Below the pieces are notes generated by a model. It was not told the origin of the DNA, made no database searches, and was given only the letters and a program-made list of their open reading frames with translations. The translations under genes and the position numbers were made by a program. 64,000 bases of DNA, taken from contig JAYWHX010000185.1 of assembly GCA_043777375.1 (NCBI GenBank), positions 1 to 64,000 on the forward strand, given 5' to 3'. Of this stretch, positions 7,953 through 16,403 are shown one piece after another. Source of the stretch: TH-plancto1 sp043777375. GTDB lineage: Bacteria; Planctomycetota; Planctomycetia; Planctomycetales; Planctomycetaceae. The first letter of the stretch is position 1. Each line of letters starts with the position of its first letter.

Positions 7953-9229
7953 CAGAACCAACGAAACGCCGCTTTTCGCGAACGCGGTTGATGGCCGCCT
8001 GCCTGCTCTCGATGTGGGCAGGTTTCAATGTCTGGTCCCGGCCTTCAGCGCCGACTTGGGTGTCGGAGACCGTGACTGGGGGATCTAAGCCGCTGGGGTT
8101 TACGCCGGAAGGCATGTTGGTATCGCTGGATTCTTCAGACAACGTGGCTGCCCCGTCCATGTTGCGGGTGCGTGAGGCAGCGACCGGGAAGATCGTTCAA
8201 GAACATCTCCTGGGAATTCCACTGAATTACTTTGGGGAGCTGACACCTGACGGAGAGTCGGTGATTTTGCAGCTGCCGATGACGGGTGCCAAGGATCAGA
8301 TGCTGGTCATCTCTCGAAAAACCGGGCAGCGCCGGTATCCGCCGATCAGAGATACCTCGGTGACCTGGCTGCCCCAGATGCCCGATAGCCGCTATCGGGT
8401 GATGGCAGTGGGCATCCCGGGAGACACCACTGGGAAGTCCGCTTCGATTTTCGATCTGACCACGGGGAAGTTTCTCTATCCCACGGATGACCGAGCGGTT
8501 TTTTCTCCTGATGGCCAACAATGGGTTTCGCTCGATCAGGACGGGAGATCTCCGTGGCTGGTCTTTCGATCACTGGCTGATGGACATGAAATCGGTCGCA
8601 CACTCGCTCCGGAATTCCCCGCTGCCCAAGGCATCCTTCTGGCTGGGTGGACCCACGACCGGTTAGAGCTGGCTGCGAGATTCGACTTACCACTTGACGG
8701 TGACGAGACGCGGAATTGGTCGTTTCGTGTCGACGGGACGCAACTGACCGACAAGCGATTCGAGCCTGCTCACACGGCACAAAACTTGTATTACAAAAGT
8801 GAATACAGCTGGTGGGTTGGCGGAGACGATTGGGCGGCTCGTGCGAGCTACGAAACCGGGGACGACAATTGGTTCGTGCATCGTTGGAATCGGTCGATCC
8901 GCCGGCTGCCGGGCCGCGATCGATTGCAAATCAAAGGCTTCTACCGCTGGCAACTCGTCTCGCCCACGACCGGTGAGCCGAATGCCCGCGAGATACAGGT
9001 GATTGAAAACTGGTACGATATCCCATTTGTCGCATCGCGCGATGGTCGTTGGCTGGTGGAAGCCGGAAAGCAGCTGCGGGTGTGGCGCTTGCCCCCTCCG
9101 CCACAATCAAAGCAATTGCCGGGAGCACTGCTGGCCGCAGCCGCCCCGTGGGGACTCTTGTTCCTGCGCTGGCGGAGGAGAACTCACCATCCGGCTCACG
9201 CCGGACGCTCGCCGGGTGATTTTTCTTAG
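7949..9229 (+). CDS. membrane-anchored beta-propeller-like (WD40/PQQ-type) protein, unknown function
   Basis: Product of about 426 residues, starting MTEPTKRRFSRTRLMAACLL with a hydrophobic export segment. The body is a series of beta-rich units such as LTPDGESVILQ, VFSPDGQQWVSL and RDGRWLVEAGKQLRVW, which resemble blades of WD40-like or quinoprotein-like propellers. Near the C-terminus a hydrophobic helix (ALLAAAAPWGLLFL) is followed by Arg residues, so the protein is probably anchored with the propeller outside the cytoplasm. I prefer the ATG at 7949, coupled to the mini-ORF, over the upstream in-frame ATG at 7805, because the upstream extension lies in repeat-rich intergenic DNA. Specific role unknown. 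Confidence 0.6.
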   Translation: MTEPTKRRFSRTRLMAACLLSMWAGFNVWSRPSAPTWVSETVTGGSKPLGFTPEGMLVSLDSSDNVAAPSMLRVREAATGKIVQEHLLGIPLNYFGELTPDGESVILQLPMTGAKDQMLVISRKTGQRRYPPIRDTSVTWLPQMPDSRYRVMAVGIPGDTTGKSASIFDLTTGKFLYPTDDRAVFSPDGQQWVSLDQDGRSPWLVFRSLADGHEIGRTLAPEFPAAQGILLAGWTHDRLELAARFDLPLDGDETRNWSFRVDGTQLTDKRFEPAHTAQNLYYKSEYSWWVGGDDWAARASYETGDDNWFVHRWNRSIRRLPGRDRLQIKGFYRWQLVSPTTGEPNAREIQVIENWYDIPFVASRDGRWLVEAGKQLRVWRLPPPPQSKQLPGALLAAAAPWGLLFLRWRRRTHHPAHAGRSPGDFS

Positions 9230-9354
9230 TGGCGTTTTTCCGGCTTCCATGCGGGGACGAATCGGGCTGAGGTCGGTAACATGCCGCCTTCCCGGATTGC
9301 CGACACGCCCCTCTTTGCGTGGATGCAAAGTGGTGACCGCCCCAGGCCCCAGAC

Positions 9355-10713
9355 ATGCCGTCTGTCTTCAACACCCTGCTGCTGCCTGACTTGCGCGAAA
9401 TGCTCGCTGAGCATGACGACGCCGGGGTGAGTGTATTCTGTAGTGAGCTCTATCCGGGAGTGGTGGCAGAGGTGCTCGAAGGGGTCGACGCCCTCCAGAC
9501 GTGGGAGGTGCTGTCTCACGCTCCCCCGACCCGCCAGGCCGAAATCTTTGAATACTTCCCGCTCGATTTCCAAATCGAACTGGTCCAAACGATCCCGCAT
9601 CAGGCCCTCTCCCGCATCATCGAGGAGATGGCCCACGACGACCGCGTCGACCTGATTAGCGAGATGGAGCCAGAACTCGTCGAGAAGCTGATGCCGCTGA
9701 TCGCGCATGCGGAACGGGTCGACATTCTCAAGCTGCTGGAGTACCCGGAGAAGAGTGCCGGGTCGCTGCTGACCACCGATTACGCCTCACTGCCCGCCGA
9801 CATCACCGTCGCCGAGGCCCTCGAACGCATCCGGTCCCAAGCCCCCAGCCGCGAGACGATCTATTACGTCTACATCGTCGACGACCAGCGGCACCTGCTG
9901 GGGTTCCTGTCGCTGCGTAAGCTGATCATGGCCAAGCCGACGACCCGGCTGTCCAGCATAATGTTGCGTGACGTCATCTCGGTGCATGTCGACGACAATC
10001 GAGAGTTCGTCTCGAACGAGTTGATCCGCCACGGCTTCATCGCGATTCCGGTCGTTGACAAGGATGACAAGCTGGTCGGCATCATCACCTATGACGATGC
10101 CGCCGAAGTCCAAAACGAAGAGGCCGAACGCGATGCCTATCGTCAGGCAGCTGTGTCGCCGCTCGAAGATGGGTATCTCGATACGCCGCTACTCACGCTG
10201 GCGTGGAAGCGGGGGATCTGGCTGGTGATTCTGCTCGGGGCGTCGTCCGCGACCGCTCACGTCCTGAACTATTTTCAGCCTGGTGATGCGACCGCAGCGA
10301 CGGCCTGGATGGTGCTGTTCCTGCCGCTGGTTCTGGCGAGCGGTGGGAATGCTGGATCGCAATCGGCGACGTTGGTCGTGCGGGCCATCTCGCAGAACGA
10401 AACAAAGGGGCAAGCCCGCCGCATCGCCGGTCGCGAGGTGCGGATCGGGATGATCCTCGGCTTCACTCTGGCGTCGATCGCGTTTGCGATGGCCTGGGTG
10501 CTGGTCAGCCGTACCGAACACGCCACGACTGTGGGCCTGACGGTGTTCTTCGTCGTCGCCTTCGGAACGTTCTTCGGAGCCATGCTCCCCCTCGGTCTCA
10601 ATCGTGTTGGCGTTGACCCCGCTTTGATGTCCAACCCGCTGATCGCCTCCATGAGCGACATGCTCGGCGTGGTGATCTACTACAACATGGCCAGCTGGCT
10701 GACCTCCATGTAG
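9355..10713 (+). CDS. mgtE: magnesium transporter MgtE
   Basis: A 452-residue inner-membrane Mg2+ channel. Residues 1-130 form the MgtE N domain of short helical repeats (EYFPLDFQIELVQTIP, DDRVDLISEM). Two CBS domains span about 140-260 (DITVAEALERIR, RHGFIAIPVVDKDDKLVGIIT). The C-terminal 170 residues hold five transmembrane helices with SGGNAGSQSATLVVRAI, the conserved pore motif. In the family, the N and CBS domains sense cytosolic Mg2+ and close the pore. The start MPSVFNTLLLPDLREM has only a weak ribosome-binding site. The stop codon overlaps a small hairpin. No riboswitch was recognised in the 125-bp upstream gap, although that cannot be excluded by eye. Confidence 0.95.
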   Translation: MPSVFNTLLLPDLREMLAEHDDAGVSVFCSELYPGVVAEVLEGVDALQTWEVLSHAPPTRQAEIFEYFPLDFQIELVQTIPHQALSRIIEEMAHDDRVDLISEMEPELVEKLMPLIAHAERVDILKLLEYPEKSAGSLLTTDYASLPADITVAEALERIRSQAPSRETIYYVYIVDDQRHLLGFLSLRKLIMAKPTTRLSSIMLRDVISVHVDDNREFVSNELIRHGFIAIPVVDKDDKLVGIITYDDAAEVQNEEAERDAYRQAAVSPLEDGYLDTPLLTLAWKRGIWLVILLGASSATAHVLNYFQPGDATAATAWMVLFLPLVLASGGNAGSQSATLVVRAISQNETKGQARRIAGREVRIGMILGFTLASIAFAMAWVLVSRTEHATTVGLTVFFVVAFGTFFGAMLPLGLNRVGVDPALMSNPLIASMSDMLGVVIYYNMASWLTSM

Positions 10714-10735
10714 CAGAATTCGTCAGCATTCTGCT
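10711..10735. terminator. hairpin overlapping the mgtE stop codon, possible terminator
   Basis: AGCAGAAT at 10712-10719 pairs with ATTCTGCT at 10728-10735 across an 8-nt loop, directly at the TAG stop. Only a weak pyrimidine run (TCTCTG) follows, so termination is uncertain. The sequence also resembles the GTAGCAGAATTCGTGAG palindrome found near 58.75 and 59.72 kb, so it may be one member of a dispersed repeat. Confidence 0.4.
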
Positions 10736-10943
10736 TCTCTGTAGGGCACGTTTCCTACGGGCCCGAGCCTCAGGCTTTGGAGTGGATTTGCGTGCCAGCG
10801 GCTGACGCCGGGCTGGTCACATCAAAAAAGTGCCCCACGAAGAGTCGAATTTCGACATTCCGATCTTAAAATTCCCTTAATGTCTCCGTCTCGCGCTGCG
10901 TCATATTTCCATAACACTTCACTCGCCCCCGTCAGGACGTCGG

Positions 10944-11474
10944 ATGGCTCAACCCGACAATACACCGCAAAACTGGGTGGTAGCAGCTCTTGACCAGTTC
11001 GAGCAGCCGCTACTGCGCTACGCGCTACGCTTTGTCGGGAAGCCTGAACTGGCTCATGAGATTGTGCAGGAAACCTTCCTGAAGCTGTGCCAGCTTGACC
11101 GGTCGACGCTGACGGTCGGCCTCGGGCCGTGGTTGTATGCCGTCTGTCGGAATCAGGCGATCGATGTCCGTCGTAAGGAGTCCCGCATGTCGACCGTGAT
11201 CGATCCCACCACATACGAGCCGTCCGGCAACGGCCACTCGCCGGAGTACGCAGCTGCGGCGAAGGACTCGGGCGACTGGGTCATGCAACAGCTCGACCGC
11301 CTTCCGGAACAGCAGCAGGAGTGCCTGCGACTGAAGTTCCAGCACGGGATGAAATACAGCGAGATCGCCTCGATCCTCGGCACCACCGCGAACCACGTCG
11401 GGGTGCAGGTGCATCTGGGGCTCAAGACACTTCGCGAGAAGCTCGCCCGGCACGCCGATAGCGAACGTCCGTGA
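10944..11474 (+). CDS. ECF-type RNA polymerase sigma factor
   Basis: A 176-residue sigma-70 family protein. Region 2 includes LRYALRFVGKPELAHEIVQETFLKL and PWLYAVCRNQAIDVRRKE (core binding and -10 recognition). After a linker comes region 4, LPEQQQECLRLKFQHG-MKYSEIASILGTT with the helix-turn-helix that reads the -35 element. No region 1 or 3 is present, as expected for an extracytoplasmic-function sigma factor. It is followed on the same strand, after 225 bp, by a protein with an anti-sigma-like N-terminus, a membrane helix and an extracytoplasmic vWA domain, which is probably its partner. The intervening gap contains palindromic repeats, so cotranscription is uncertain. Confidence 0.9.
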   Translation: MAQPDNTPQNWVVAALDQFEQPLLRYALRFVGKPELAHEIVQETFLKLCQLDRSTLTVGLGPWLYAVCRNQAIDVRRKESRMSTVIDPTTYEPSGNGHSPEYAAAAKDSGDWVMQQLDRLPEQQQECLRLKFQHGMKYSEIASILGTTANHVGVQVHLGLKTLREKLARHADSERP

Positions 11475-11481
11475 GCGGCAC

Positions 11482-11530
11482 GGCGCTAGCCGCCGGCTCC
11501 CCGCACGCCCCAGAGCCGGTGGCTAGCGCC
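11482..11530. repeat. palindromic intergenic repeat (GGCGCTAGCCGCCGGCTC family)
   Basis: Arm 11482-11499 and arm 11513-11530 are inverted copies differing at one position, separated by 13 nt. The pairing extends outward with more mismatches (GAGCGGCAC against GTCCGCTC). It lies 8 bp after the sigma-factor stop codon and may form an mRNA hairpin that ends or stabilises that transcript. Confidence 0.75.
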
Positions 11531-11545
11531 AGTCCGCTCACCCGT

Positions 11546-11578
11546 AGCGAGCGGCAGACGTGAGTCTGCCGAGTCCCC
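11546..11578. repeat. 33-bp direct repeat, left copy flanking the vWA gene
   Basis: This 33-bp sequence, containing the palindrome CGGCAGAC-GTGA-GTCTGCCG, recurs identically at 15431-15463, just after the stop codon of the vWA gene. The two copies bracket the 3.7-kb gene in the same orientation. Confidence 0.85.
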
Positions 11579-11699
11579 TCGACGCACTCCACACCAACCC
11601 ATGTCCCCAGAGTCAACGTTTCCTAGCTTGGGGGGCTGACGCCGCCCCGCTCGCTGGTTTCACATTGGTCAACCACTCACCTCATTCTCGGAGGACTTC

Positions 11700-14600
11700 A
11701 TGTCCGATCACCCGCAACTGACTGCCTATCTGCTGGGCGAACTCTCCTCGGTGGAGAGTGCCGCCCTCGAAGCCCAACTCGCCGCTTCGCCCGAACTGCA
11801 GCAGGAGCTTGACGCTCTGCGGCAGACGGTGAACGCCCTCCAGTCGGCGTTCGCTCAGAGAGTCGACGTCCAGCTGGCGGTCCCGCCGATCGATCGCGAG
11901 AAGCTGCACTCGCTGATCCGCTCGGCGGTGGTGACCAGTCCAGTGGGGCAGGCATTCCTGCCTGCCGCTGGGGCTGGGAAGGCAGACAGGAATGTCTGCT
12001 CCACCGTGTCTGCCCCCGCGCTGCTGGCCTCAACTCCGTCACGCAGCTCCAACAGCCGCAGCTGGCTCGTCGCCGGAGCGGCGCTGGTGGTCGGTGGCTT
12101 GATCGGCTTAAGCCAGTGGGAGGTCGGCCCCCGGGAGCAAAGCCTCGCTCGGGTGCAGTCCAGTCCACGCGATCGCGAGTTGTTGGAACTTCGAAGTTCG
12201 ACCATCGCGAACGGTCGTGGGGGGGAGCCGCTCTCGCAAGTGGAACTTCAAGTCGAGCAGAAACTTTCGGAGTCAGTGGCTTCCATCGGGGCAGCCTCCA
12301 GAACCCAGTTGAGGGCCGGTTTGGTTCCGATTGACAGCTCCGCCCCGTTCGATGCACTCAGCGAAGGTGAACCCATCGTCAGCGCGACGGGTGCCAGTGA
12401 GCGAGTTCTCAGCTTCTCCGCTGAAGATCCGAACTCCGCAGCGACACGGTTCGGGGATAGCAAAACGGACGGCTTGTCTGCAGAGGCATCTGTCCGTAAT
12501 TTTTCCACCTTTCTCGGTCGTGTCCCTCGATACCAAGTTCCTTCCGACCCCTCTCAGCCAGGGCCCAATAACTATTCATATTACACCCATAAAGGTCCGT
12601 CCGCATACTTTCGAGGCCGGGGAGTCGCTCCCCAGGAAGTGGCGGGACAATCTGGTTGGGGCGCGAGCCAGCCCTCCGCTGGACGGCTCTACGATTACGC
12701 TCCGATCGATAATGATGCATTGGTCGCGAACGGTGAAAGTCGTTCCTATTTCCTGATGCCTGCGGATGCTGGGATCGATGCATTTGGTCGCACTGCTCCG
12801 ACCTCACATCCGTTGACCACATCGCCCGATGATGTGGATTTCTACAAGCTTGATCGGTTGCCCTTAGCTGAGAGCCTGACCGATAATAATGGCATTCTCG
12901 ATTTGTACGCCATCGACGGACGCACGCCTGAGTCGCTCGACGTTATCGATGGTGAACAAAAACTCATGATGATGGTTCGCCCTCGGATTATCGTCCAGCC
13001 GGAGGAGGAGGAACTTCTCGGGCTATCCAATGAATCGGCTCCCGAGGTGGATGAGCTTGTCCGAGAGCAGAGTCTCAGCGTGGCTGTCCCCCAGCTGCAA
13101 CAGTCTCTTCCTCCATCGCTGACTGTGACCGAATACGAAAACGGCTTTGTCCAACTCGGCGAGGCCGTCAGAAGTTGGGGAGAGTTCAACCAGCGCTGGG
13201 ATCTCCAGCAAGTGCAGGCACAGGCCGCTGGCACGCAGCCTACTTCGCCGAGTGAGACCGCCCCCTCGAATGACGACATTCTTGATGTCACCGATCTCAG
13301 CAAACTCGTCGCAGACCAGCAGGCCGAGTTCAAGTCACTCCGCGAAAAGTCCCCCAGCATCGAGGGCAAACCCCTCACCGAAGTTGCTCCCGAAGTCTCC
13401 AAGAACGCCGAACTGGCTCTCGTCCGCGTGCGCCGCGAACTCAACCGCCAGCAGGCCGTGTGGTACTACCGCGAAGGGTACATTCGCCAGCTCGAAGCCA
13501 CGCTGGCCGCAGCTGAGCAGTACGCCCACGTCCCCGAGAACGACTTCGTGACCCCCGAGTCTCAGCCGCTGTCAACGTTCGGAATCGATGTCGACACCGC
13601 GTCGTACTCGAACGTCCGGCGGTTCGTCGAGGCGGGACAGCTGCCGCCGCCCGATGCAGTGCGGATCGAGGAGCTGGTGAACTCATTCCAGTATGAAGGG
13701 CCGAAGGTCGAAGGCGAAGCCCCCCTGGCCATCGCCGCCGAGGTCAGTGCCTGCCCTTGGCAGCCGCAGCACCAACTGCTGCGGGTGGCCCTCAAGGGGA
13801 AGACGATCGACCTGCAACAGCGGCCCCCGGCGCGGCTGGTGTTCCTGGTCGATACCAGCGGATCGATGAGCGATGAGAACAAGCTGCCGCTGGTGAAGCA
13901 GTCGCTGCGAATCCTGGTCGAGCAGATGCGGGAGCAGGACCGGCTGTCGATCGTGACCTATAGCGACAACGCCGGGCTGCTGCTCGACAGCACGGGTGGT
14001 GACAAGCGAGAGGCGATTCTAGCCGCGATCGAGGGGCTGAACGCTGACGGCTCGACCAACGGAGAGGCGGGGCTGAAGCTGGCTTATGAAGTCGCGGTCA
14101 AGCAGTTCGGTGAAGGGGCCACAAACCGCGTGATGCTCTGCACCGATGGGGACTTCAACGTCGGCGAAAGTGCCGACAGCGAACTGGTCAAGCTGATCGA
14201 GAAAGAGCGGCAGACCGGGGTGTTCCTGAACATCTTCGGGTTCGGCTCGGGCAACCTCAAAGATGCGAAGCTAGAAGCGATCGCCGACAAGGGGAACGGG
14301 CAGTACATCTACATCGACGGCATCAAAGAAGCCCGCAAGACGCTGCTCAACGAGCTGACCGGCACTCTCTACACGATTGCCAAGGATGTGAAGCTGCAGA
14401 TCGAGTTCAACCCTGCGCTGGTTGGTTCGTACCGCCTGGTCGGGTATGAGAACCGCGTGATGGCGGCTCAGGACTTCGCGAACGACAAGGTCGACTCGGG
14501 CGATCTCGGAGCCGGGCATTCGGTCGTGGCTCTGTATGAGATCATCCCGCCAGGAGTCGTGGCAGCCGCTCCGCAACCAGAAGTCGAACCGCTAAAGTAC

Positions 14601-15425
14601 CAACGAGCCGGAAGCGTCAGCGCCCGGAGTGAGCAACCAGCGACACCCGCAAGCACCCCCTACCCTTCTCCCGGGGGGAGAGGGGAGCCAGAAGCTGGCC
14701 CGGAAGAGACACCACCGGGACCGGCGGATCCCCCAGCCGGGCAACCACTCGGGGTAATCGTGCCTGTCGCCGATGCAGCCAAAGCACCCGCTGACCCACT
14801 GGCCACCGAACTCTGCACGATCCGGGTCCGCTACAAACAGCCGACCTCGAATGAGAGCACGAAGATCGAGACGGCGGTGCATCATCCGCTGCTCCTACGC
14901 GGCACTAACGCTCCGACCTCGCGCGATCACGTCTGGGCCACAGCTGTGGCTCAGTTCGGTCTGCTGACTCGGCACTCGACATTCGTCGGCACCGGGAACT
15001 ACTCACAGGTCCTCGAGCTGGCTCAGTCCGCGATCGGCGATGACCCGACTGGCCAGCGCCGCGAGTTCGTGACCCTCGTGCGGCAGACGCAGAGTCTGTC
15101 GTTCGAACGCGAACGCCAGCTGGCCGAGATCTCCCGCCGGGCTGAGGAACATCGTCGCGTCGTCGAGGAGATCAAGACGGTCGAGAAGGTTCCCGACGTA
15201 ATGACCAAGGCCAGCTGTTCTGGGAAGTACAAGACCCTCCTCCGCCGGATCGAGGTGGCCGACGACCAGCCGACGTATGGGGAGTTCAGGGACTTTGGCC
15301 GCTGGGACGGAGCCGAGTACAAAATCCACAAGAACCTACCCAGCGGCTACTGGGTCTACGCCGCCCCCCACTGGTACATCTGGGGCGAATCGACCGAACA
15401 GGCAGCTGTGGAGTCGGCGAAGTAA
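11700..15425 (+). CDS. anti-sigma-like / von Willebrand factor A (YfbK-type) membrane protein
   Basis: A 1241-residue protein. Residues 1-50 (DHPQLTAYLLGELSSVES...) resemble the N-terminus of planctomycete anti-sigma proteins. A linker and one transmembrane helix follow (about 122-139, WLVAGAALVVGGLIGL). A long low-complexity periplasmic segment reaches about residue 600. The YfbK-type module then begins at FGIDVDTASYSNVRRF (vWA N-terminal domain). The vWA domain carries the metal-site motif DTSGS at 718-722 and CTDGDFNVG further on, and a DUF3520-like C-terminal part follows. Inference: ECF sigma control by a membrane anti-sigma factor whose external vWA domain binds a ligand or partner. Two repeat-derived segments are read in frame within linkers (about residues 83-101 and 986-996). 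The gene is bracketed by identical 33-bp repeats. Confidence 0.82.
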   Translation: MSDHPQLTAYLLGELSSVESAALEAQLAASPELQQELDALRQTVNALQSAFAQRVDVQLAVPPIDREKLHSLIRSAVVTSPVGQAFLPAAGAGKADRNVCSTVSAPALLASTPSRSSNSRSWLVAGAALVVGGLIGLSQWEVGPREQSLARVQSSPRDRELLELRSSTIANGRGGEPLSQVELQVEQKLSESVASIGAASRTQLRAGLVPIDSSAPFDALSEGEPIVSATGASERVLSFSAEDPNSAATRFGDSKTDGLSAEASVRNFSTFLGRVPRYQVPSDPSQPGPNNYSYYTHKGPSAYFRGRGVAPQEVAGQSGWGASQPSAGRLYDYAPIDNDALVANGESRSYFLMPADAGIDAFGRTAPTSHPLTTSPDDVDFYKLDRLPLAESLTDNNGILDLYAIDGRTPESLDVIDGEQKLMMMVRPRIIVQPEEEELLGLSNESAPEVDELVREQSLSVAVPQLQQSLPPSLTVTEYENGFVQLGEAVRSWGEFNQRWDLQQVQAQAAGTQPTSPSETAPSNDDILDVTDLSKLVADQQAEFKSLREKSPSIEGKPLTEVAPEVSKNAELALVRVRRELNRQQAVWYYREGYIRQLEATLAAAEQYAHVPENDFVTPESQPLSTFGIDVDTASYSNVRRFVEAGQLPPPDAVRIEELVNSFQYEGPKVEGEAPLAIAAEVSACPWQPQHQLLRVALKGKTIDLQQRPPARLVFLVDTSGSMSDENKLPLVKQSLRILVEQMREQDRLSIVTYSDNAGLLLDSTGGDKREAILAAIEGLNADGSTNGEAGLKLAYEVAVKQFGEGATNRVMLCTDGDFNVGESADSELVKLIEKERQTGVFLNIFGFGSGNLKDAKLEAIADKGNGQYIYIDGIKEARKTLLNELTGTLYTIAKDVKLQIEFNPALVGSYRLVGYENRVMAAQDFANDKVDSGDLGAGHSVVALYEIIPPGVVAAAPQPEVEPLKYQRAGSVSARSEQPATPASTPYPSPGGRGEPEAGPEETPPGPADPPAGQPLGVIVPVADAAKAPADPLATELCTIRVRYKQPTSNESTKIETAVHHPLLLRGTNAPTSRDHVWATAVAQFGLLTRHSTFVGTGNYSQVLELAQSAIGDDPTGQRREFVTLVRQTQSLSFERERQLAEISRRAEEHRRVVEEIKTVEKVPDVMTKASCSGKYKTLLRRIEVADDQPTYGEFRDFGRWDGAEYKIHKNLPSGYWVYAAPHWYIWGESTEQAAVESAK
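11947..12000. repeat. repeat element read in frame inside the vWA gene
   Basis: Two hairpin-forming units, 11947-11966 (GGCAGGCATTCCTGCCTGCC) and 11981-12000 (GGCAGACAGGAATGTCTGCT), lie inside the coding sequence and translate to GQAFLPAAGAGKADRNVC between the anti-sigma-like segment and the membrane helix. The same GGCAGACAGGAATGTCTGC unit occurs in the non-coding element at 15580-15695. The coding copy therefore looks like an inserted dispersed repeat tolerated in a flexible linker. Confidence 0.75.
14655..14687. repeat. second repeat-like palindrome read in frame inside the vWA gene
   Basis: A palindrome of the CCCTTCTCCCGGGGGGAGAGGG type translates to TPYPSPGGRGEPEAG in a Pro/Gly-rich linker near the C-terminus. 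Short peptides of the form SPGGRG are typical translations of a widespread intergenic repeat, from my general knowledge of such genomes. The flanking residues (ATPAS, ETPPGPADPPAGQ) are also low complexity. Confidence 0.55.
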
Positions 15426-15430
15426 CACCC

Positions 15431-15463
15431 AGCGAGCGGCAGACGTGAGTCTGCCGAGTCCCC
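15431..15463. repeat. 33-bp direct repeat, right copy flanking the vWA gene
   Basis: Identical over 33 bp to 11546-11578 and in the same orientation, starting 5 bp after the vWA stop codon. It includes the CGGCAGAC/GTCTGCCG palindrome. Confidence 0.85.
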
Positions 15464-15579
15464 GCTGGCGAACCGACGAGAGCCGTTGGGCAAAGCCTCG
15501 GCAGGCTCACGCCATGCCGCTCTCGTGAACAGATCCATGTGTTTTTCGACACCGACAACTCAATGTGGCGATATCCAAA

Positions 15580-15695
15580 TAGAGCGGTTTCAGAATTGAT
15601 CTTCAGGAAAGGCAGACAGGAATGTCTGCCCCACTGAGGAGTGGCACAGACATTCCTGTCTGTGCCAACTGAAGACGAACTGTGAAACTGCTCTA
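15580..15695. mobile_element. 116-bp MITE-like element with 27-bp imperfect terminal inverted repeats
   Basis: Outer arms 15580-15606 and 15669-15695 are inverted copies, both ending TAGAGC/GCTCTA. Between them are two internal palindromes, GGCAGACAGGAATGTCTGCC at 15611-15630 and GGCACAGACATTCCTGTCTGTGCC-type at 15643-15666. It encodes nothing. Nested palindromes and terminal inverted repeats resemble a miniature inverted-repeat element. A related core is present inside the vWA gene at 11947-12000. No transposase for it is present in the window. Confidence 0.6.
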
Positions 15696-15846
15696 TTCTC
15701 CCTCTGGCGTTCCTACCGGGATGCGGGAGGTTGTCGGTGAATTTGTTCCGGTGGTGTCGCTTCGCTCAACCACCGGCTAATGTCTGACATCCCTCCGGGA
15801 TGAGCGACTGGCAGAGCACTTCAAACTCGACGCAGGAACTTCCTTC

Positions 15847-16368
15847 ATGAAACGAACTCTCGCCATCCTGGCCGCACTCACTTTCTGTGCCGCCAGCACG
15901 GTCTACGCCCTCTACTCGGTCAGCAACACTGGCGACTGGCCCCTGACCTGGCCGAAGGAGTTGGAGCCTCTCCGAAAGCAGTCAAAGACTTACGTGGGAC
16001 CACATATTGAAATGCAGCATTACTCGATCCCCTTCTCGGATCGGAATGCGTTCGAGGCCGCTTGGCCCCAGCTGCTGAAAGTCAAATCGAAGGGAGCCCC
16101 GATCTTTCTGAAGCGTGGGCCGAGCTTCTTCTTGGGCGAGAAACAGATGGCAGGGGTCATTGTTCACTCTCCGCCGGAAGGTCAGAACAAGATCCCGAAC
16201 ACTGCCGAGGCCCCGATTCCCGGCAACACTGAACCACATTCGAAATGGATGTGGACGACCTACATCGAACTCGTCGTGGATGGGGGGATCATCGACCTGA
16301 ATCGCATTCCGCTCCCCGCCGATACGCCGATCATCGACGAGCGGTTCCCGAACGAAAGCCCTCGATGA
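15847..16368 (+). CDS. small exported protein, tandem paralogue 1
   Basis: A 173-residue protein with a signal peptide (MKRTLAILAALTFCAASTVYA) and a mature part that starts with SVSNTGDWP. It shares with the next gene the blocks WPKELEPLRKQS, FEAAWPQLLKVKSKGAP, GPSF, the HSPPEGQ segment, and an almost identical end DLNRIPLPADTPIIDERF. The conserved Trp, Pro and charged residues suggest a compact periplasmic domain, but I do not recognise a family. A 35-bp gap separates it from its paralogue, so the two are probably one transcript. Function unknown. Confidence 0.75.
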   Translation: MKRTLAILAALTFCAASTVYALYSVSNTGDWPLTWPKELEPLRKQSKTYVGPHIEMQHYSIPFSDRNAFEAAWPQLLKVKSKGAPIFLKRGPSFFLGEKQMAGVIVHSPPEGQNKIPNTAEAPIPGNTEPHSKWMWTTYIELVVDGGIIDLNRIPLPADTPIIDERFPNESPR

Positions 16369-16403
16369 TTCCCATCCGCTCGACAGTCCCGGAGGATTCC
16401 TCG

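Larger units (their letters stand above)
15426..15846. other. repeat-rich intergenic region, no gene
   Basis: The 421 bp after the vWA gene hold no supported gene. From left to right they contain the right copy of the 33-bp repeat (15431-15463), a MITE-like element (15580-15695), and a hairpin CCGGTGGT...ACCACCGG at 15748-15776 followed by CATCCCTCCGGGATG. They separate the vWA gene from a group of small exported proteins. Confidence 0.7.
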
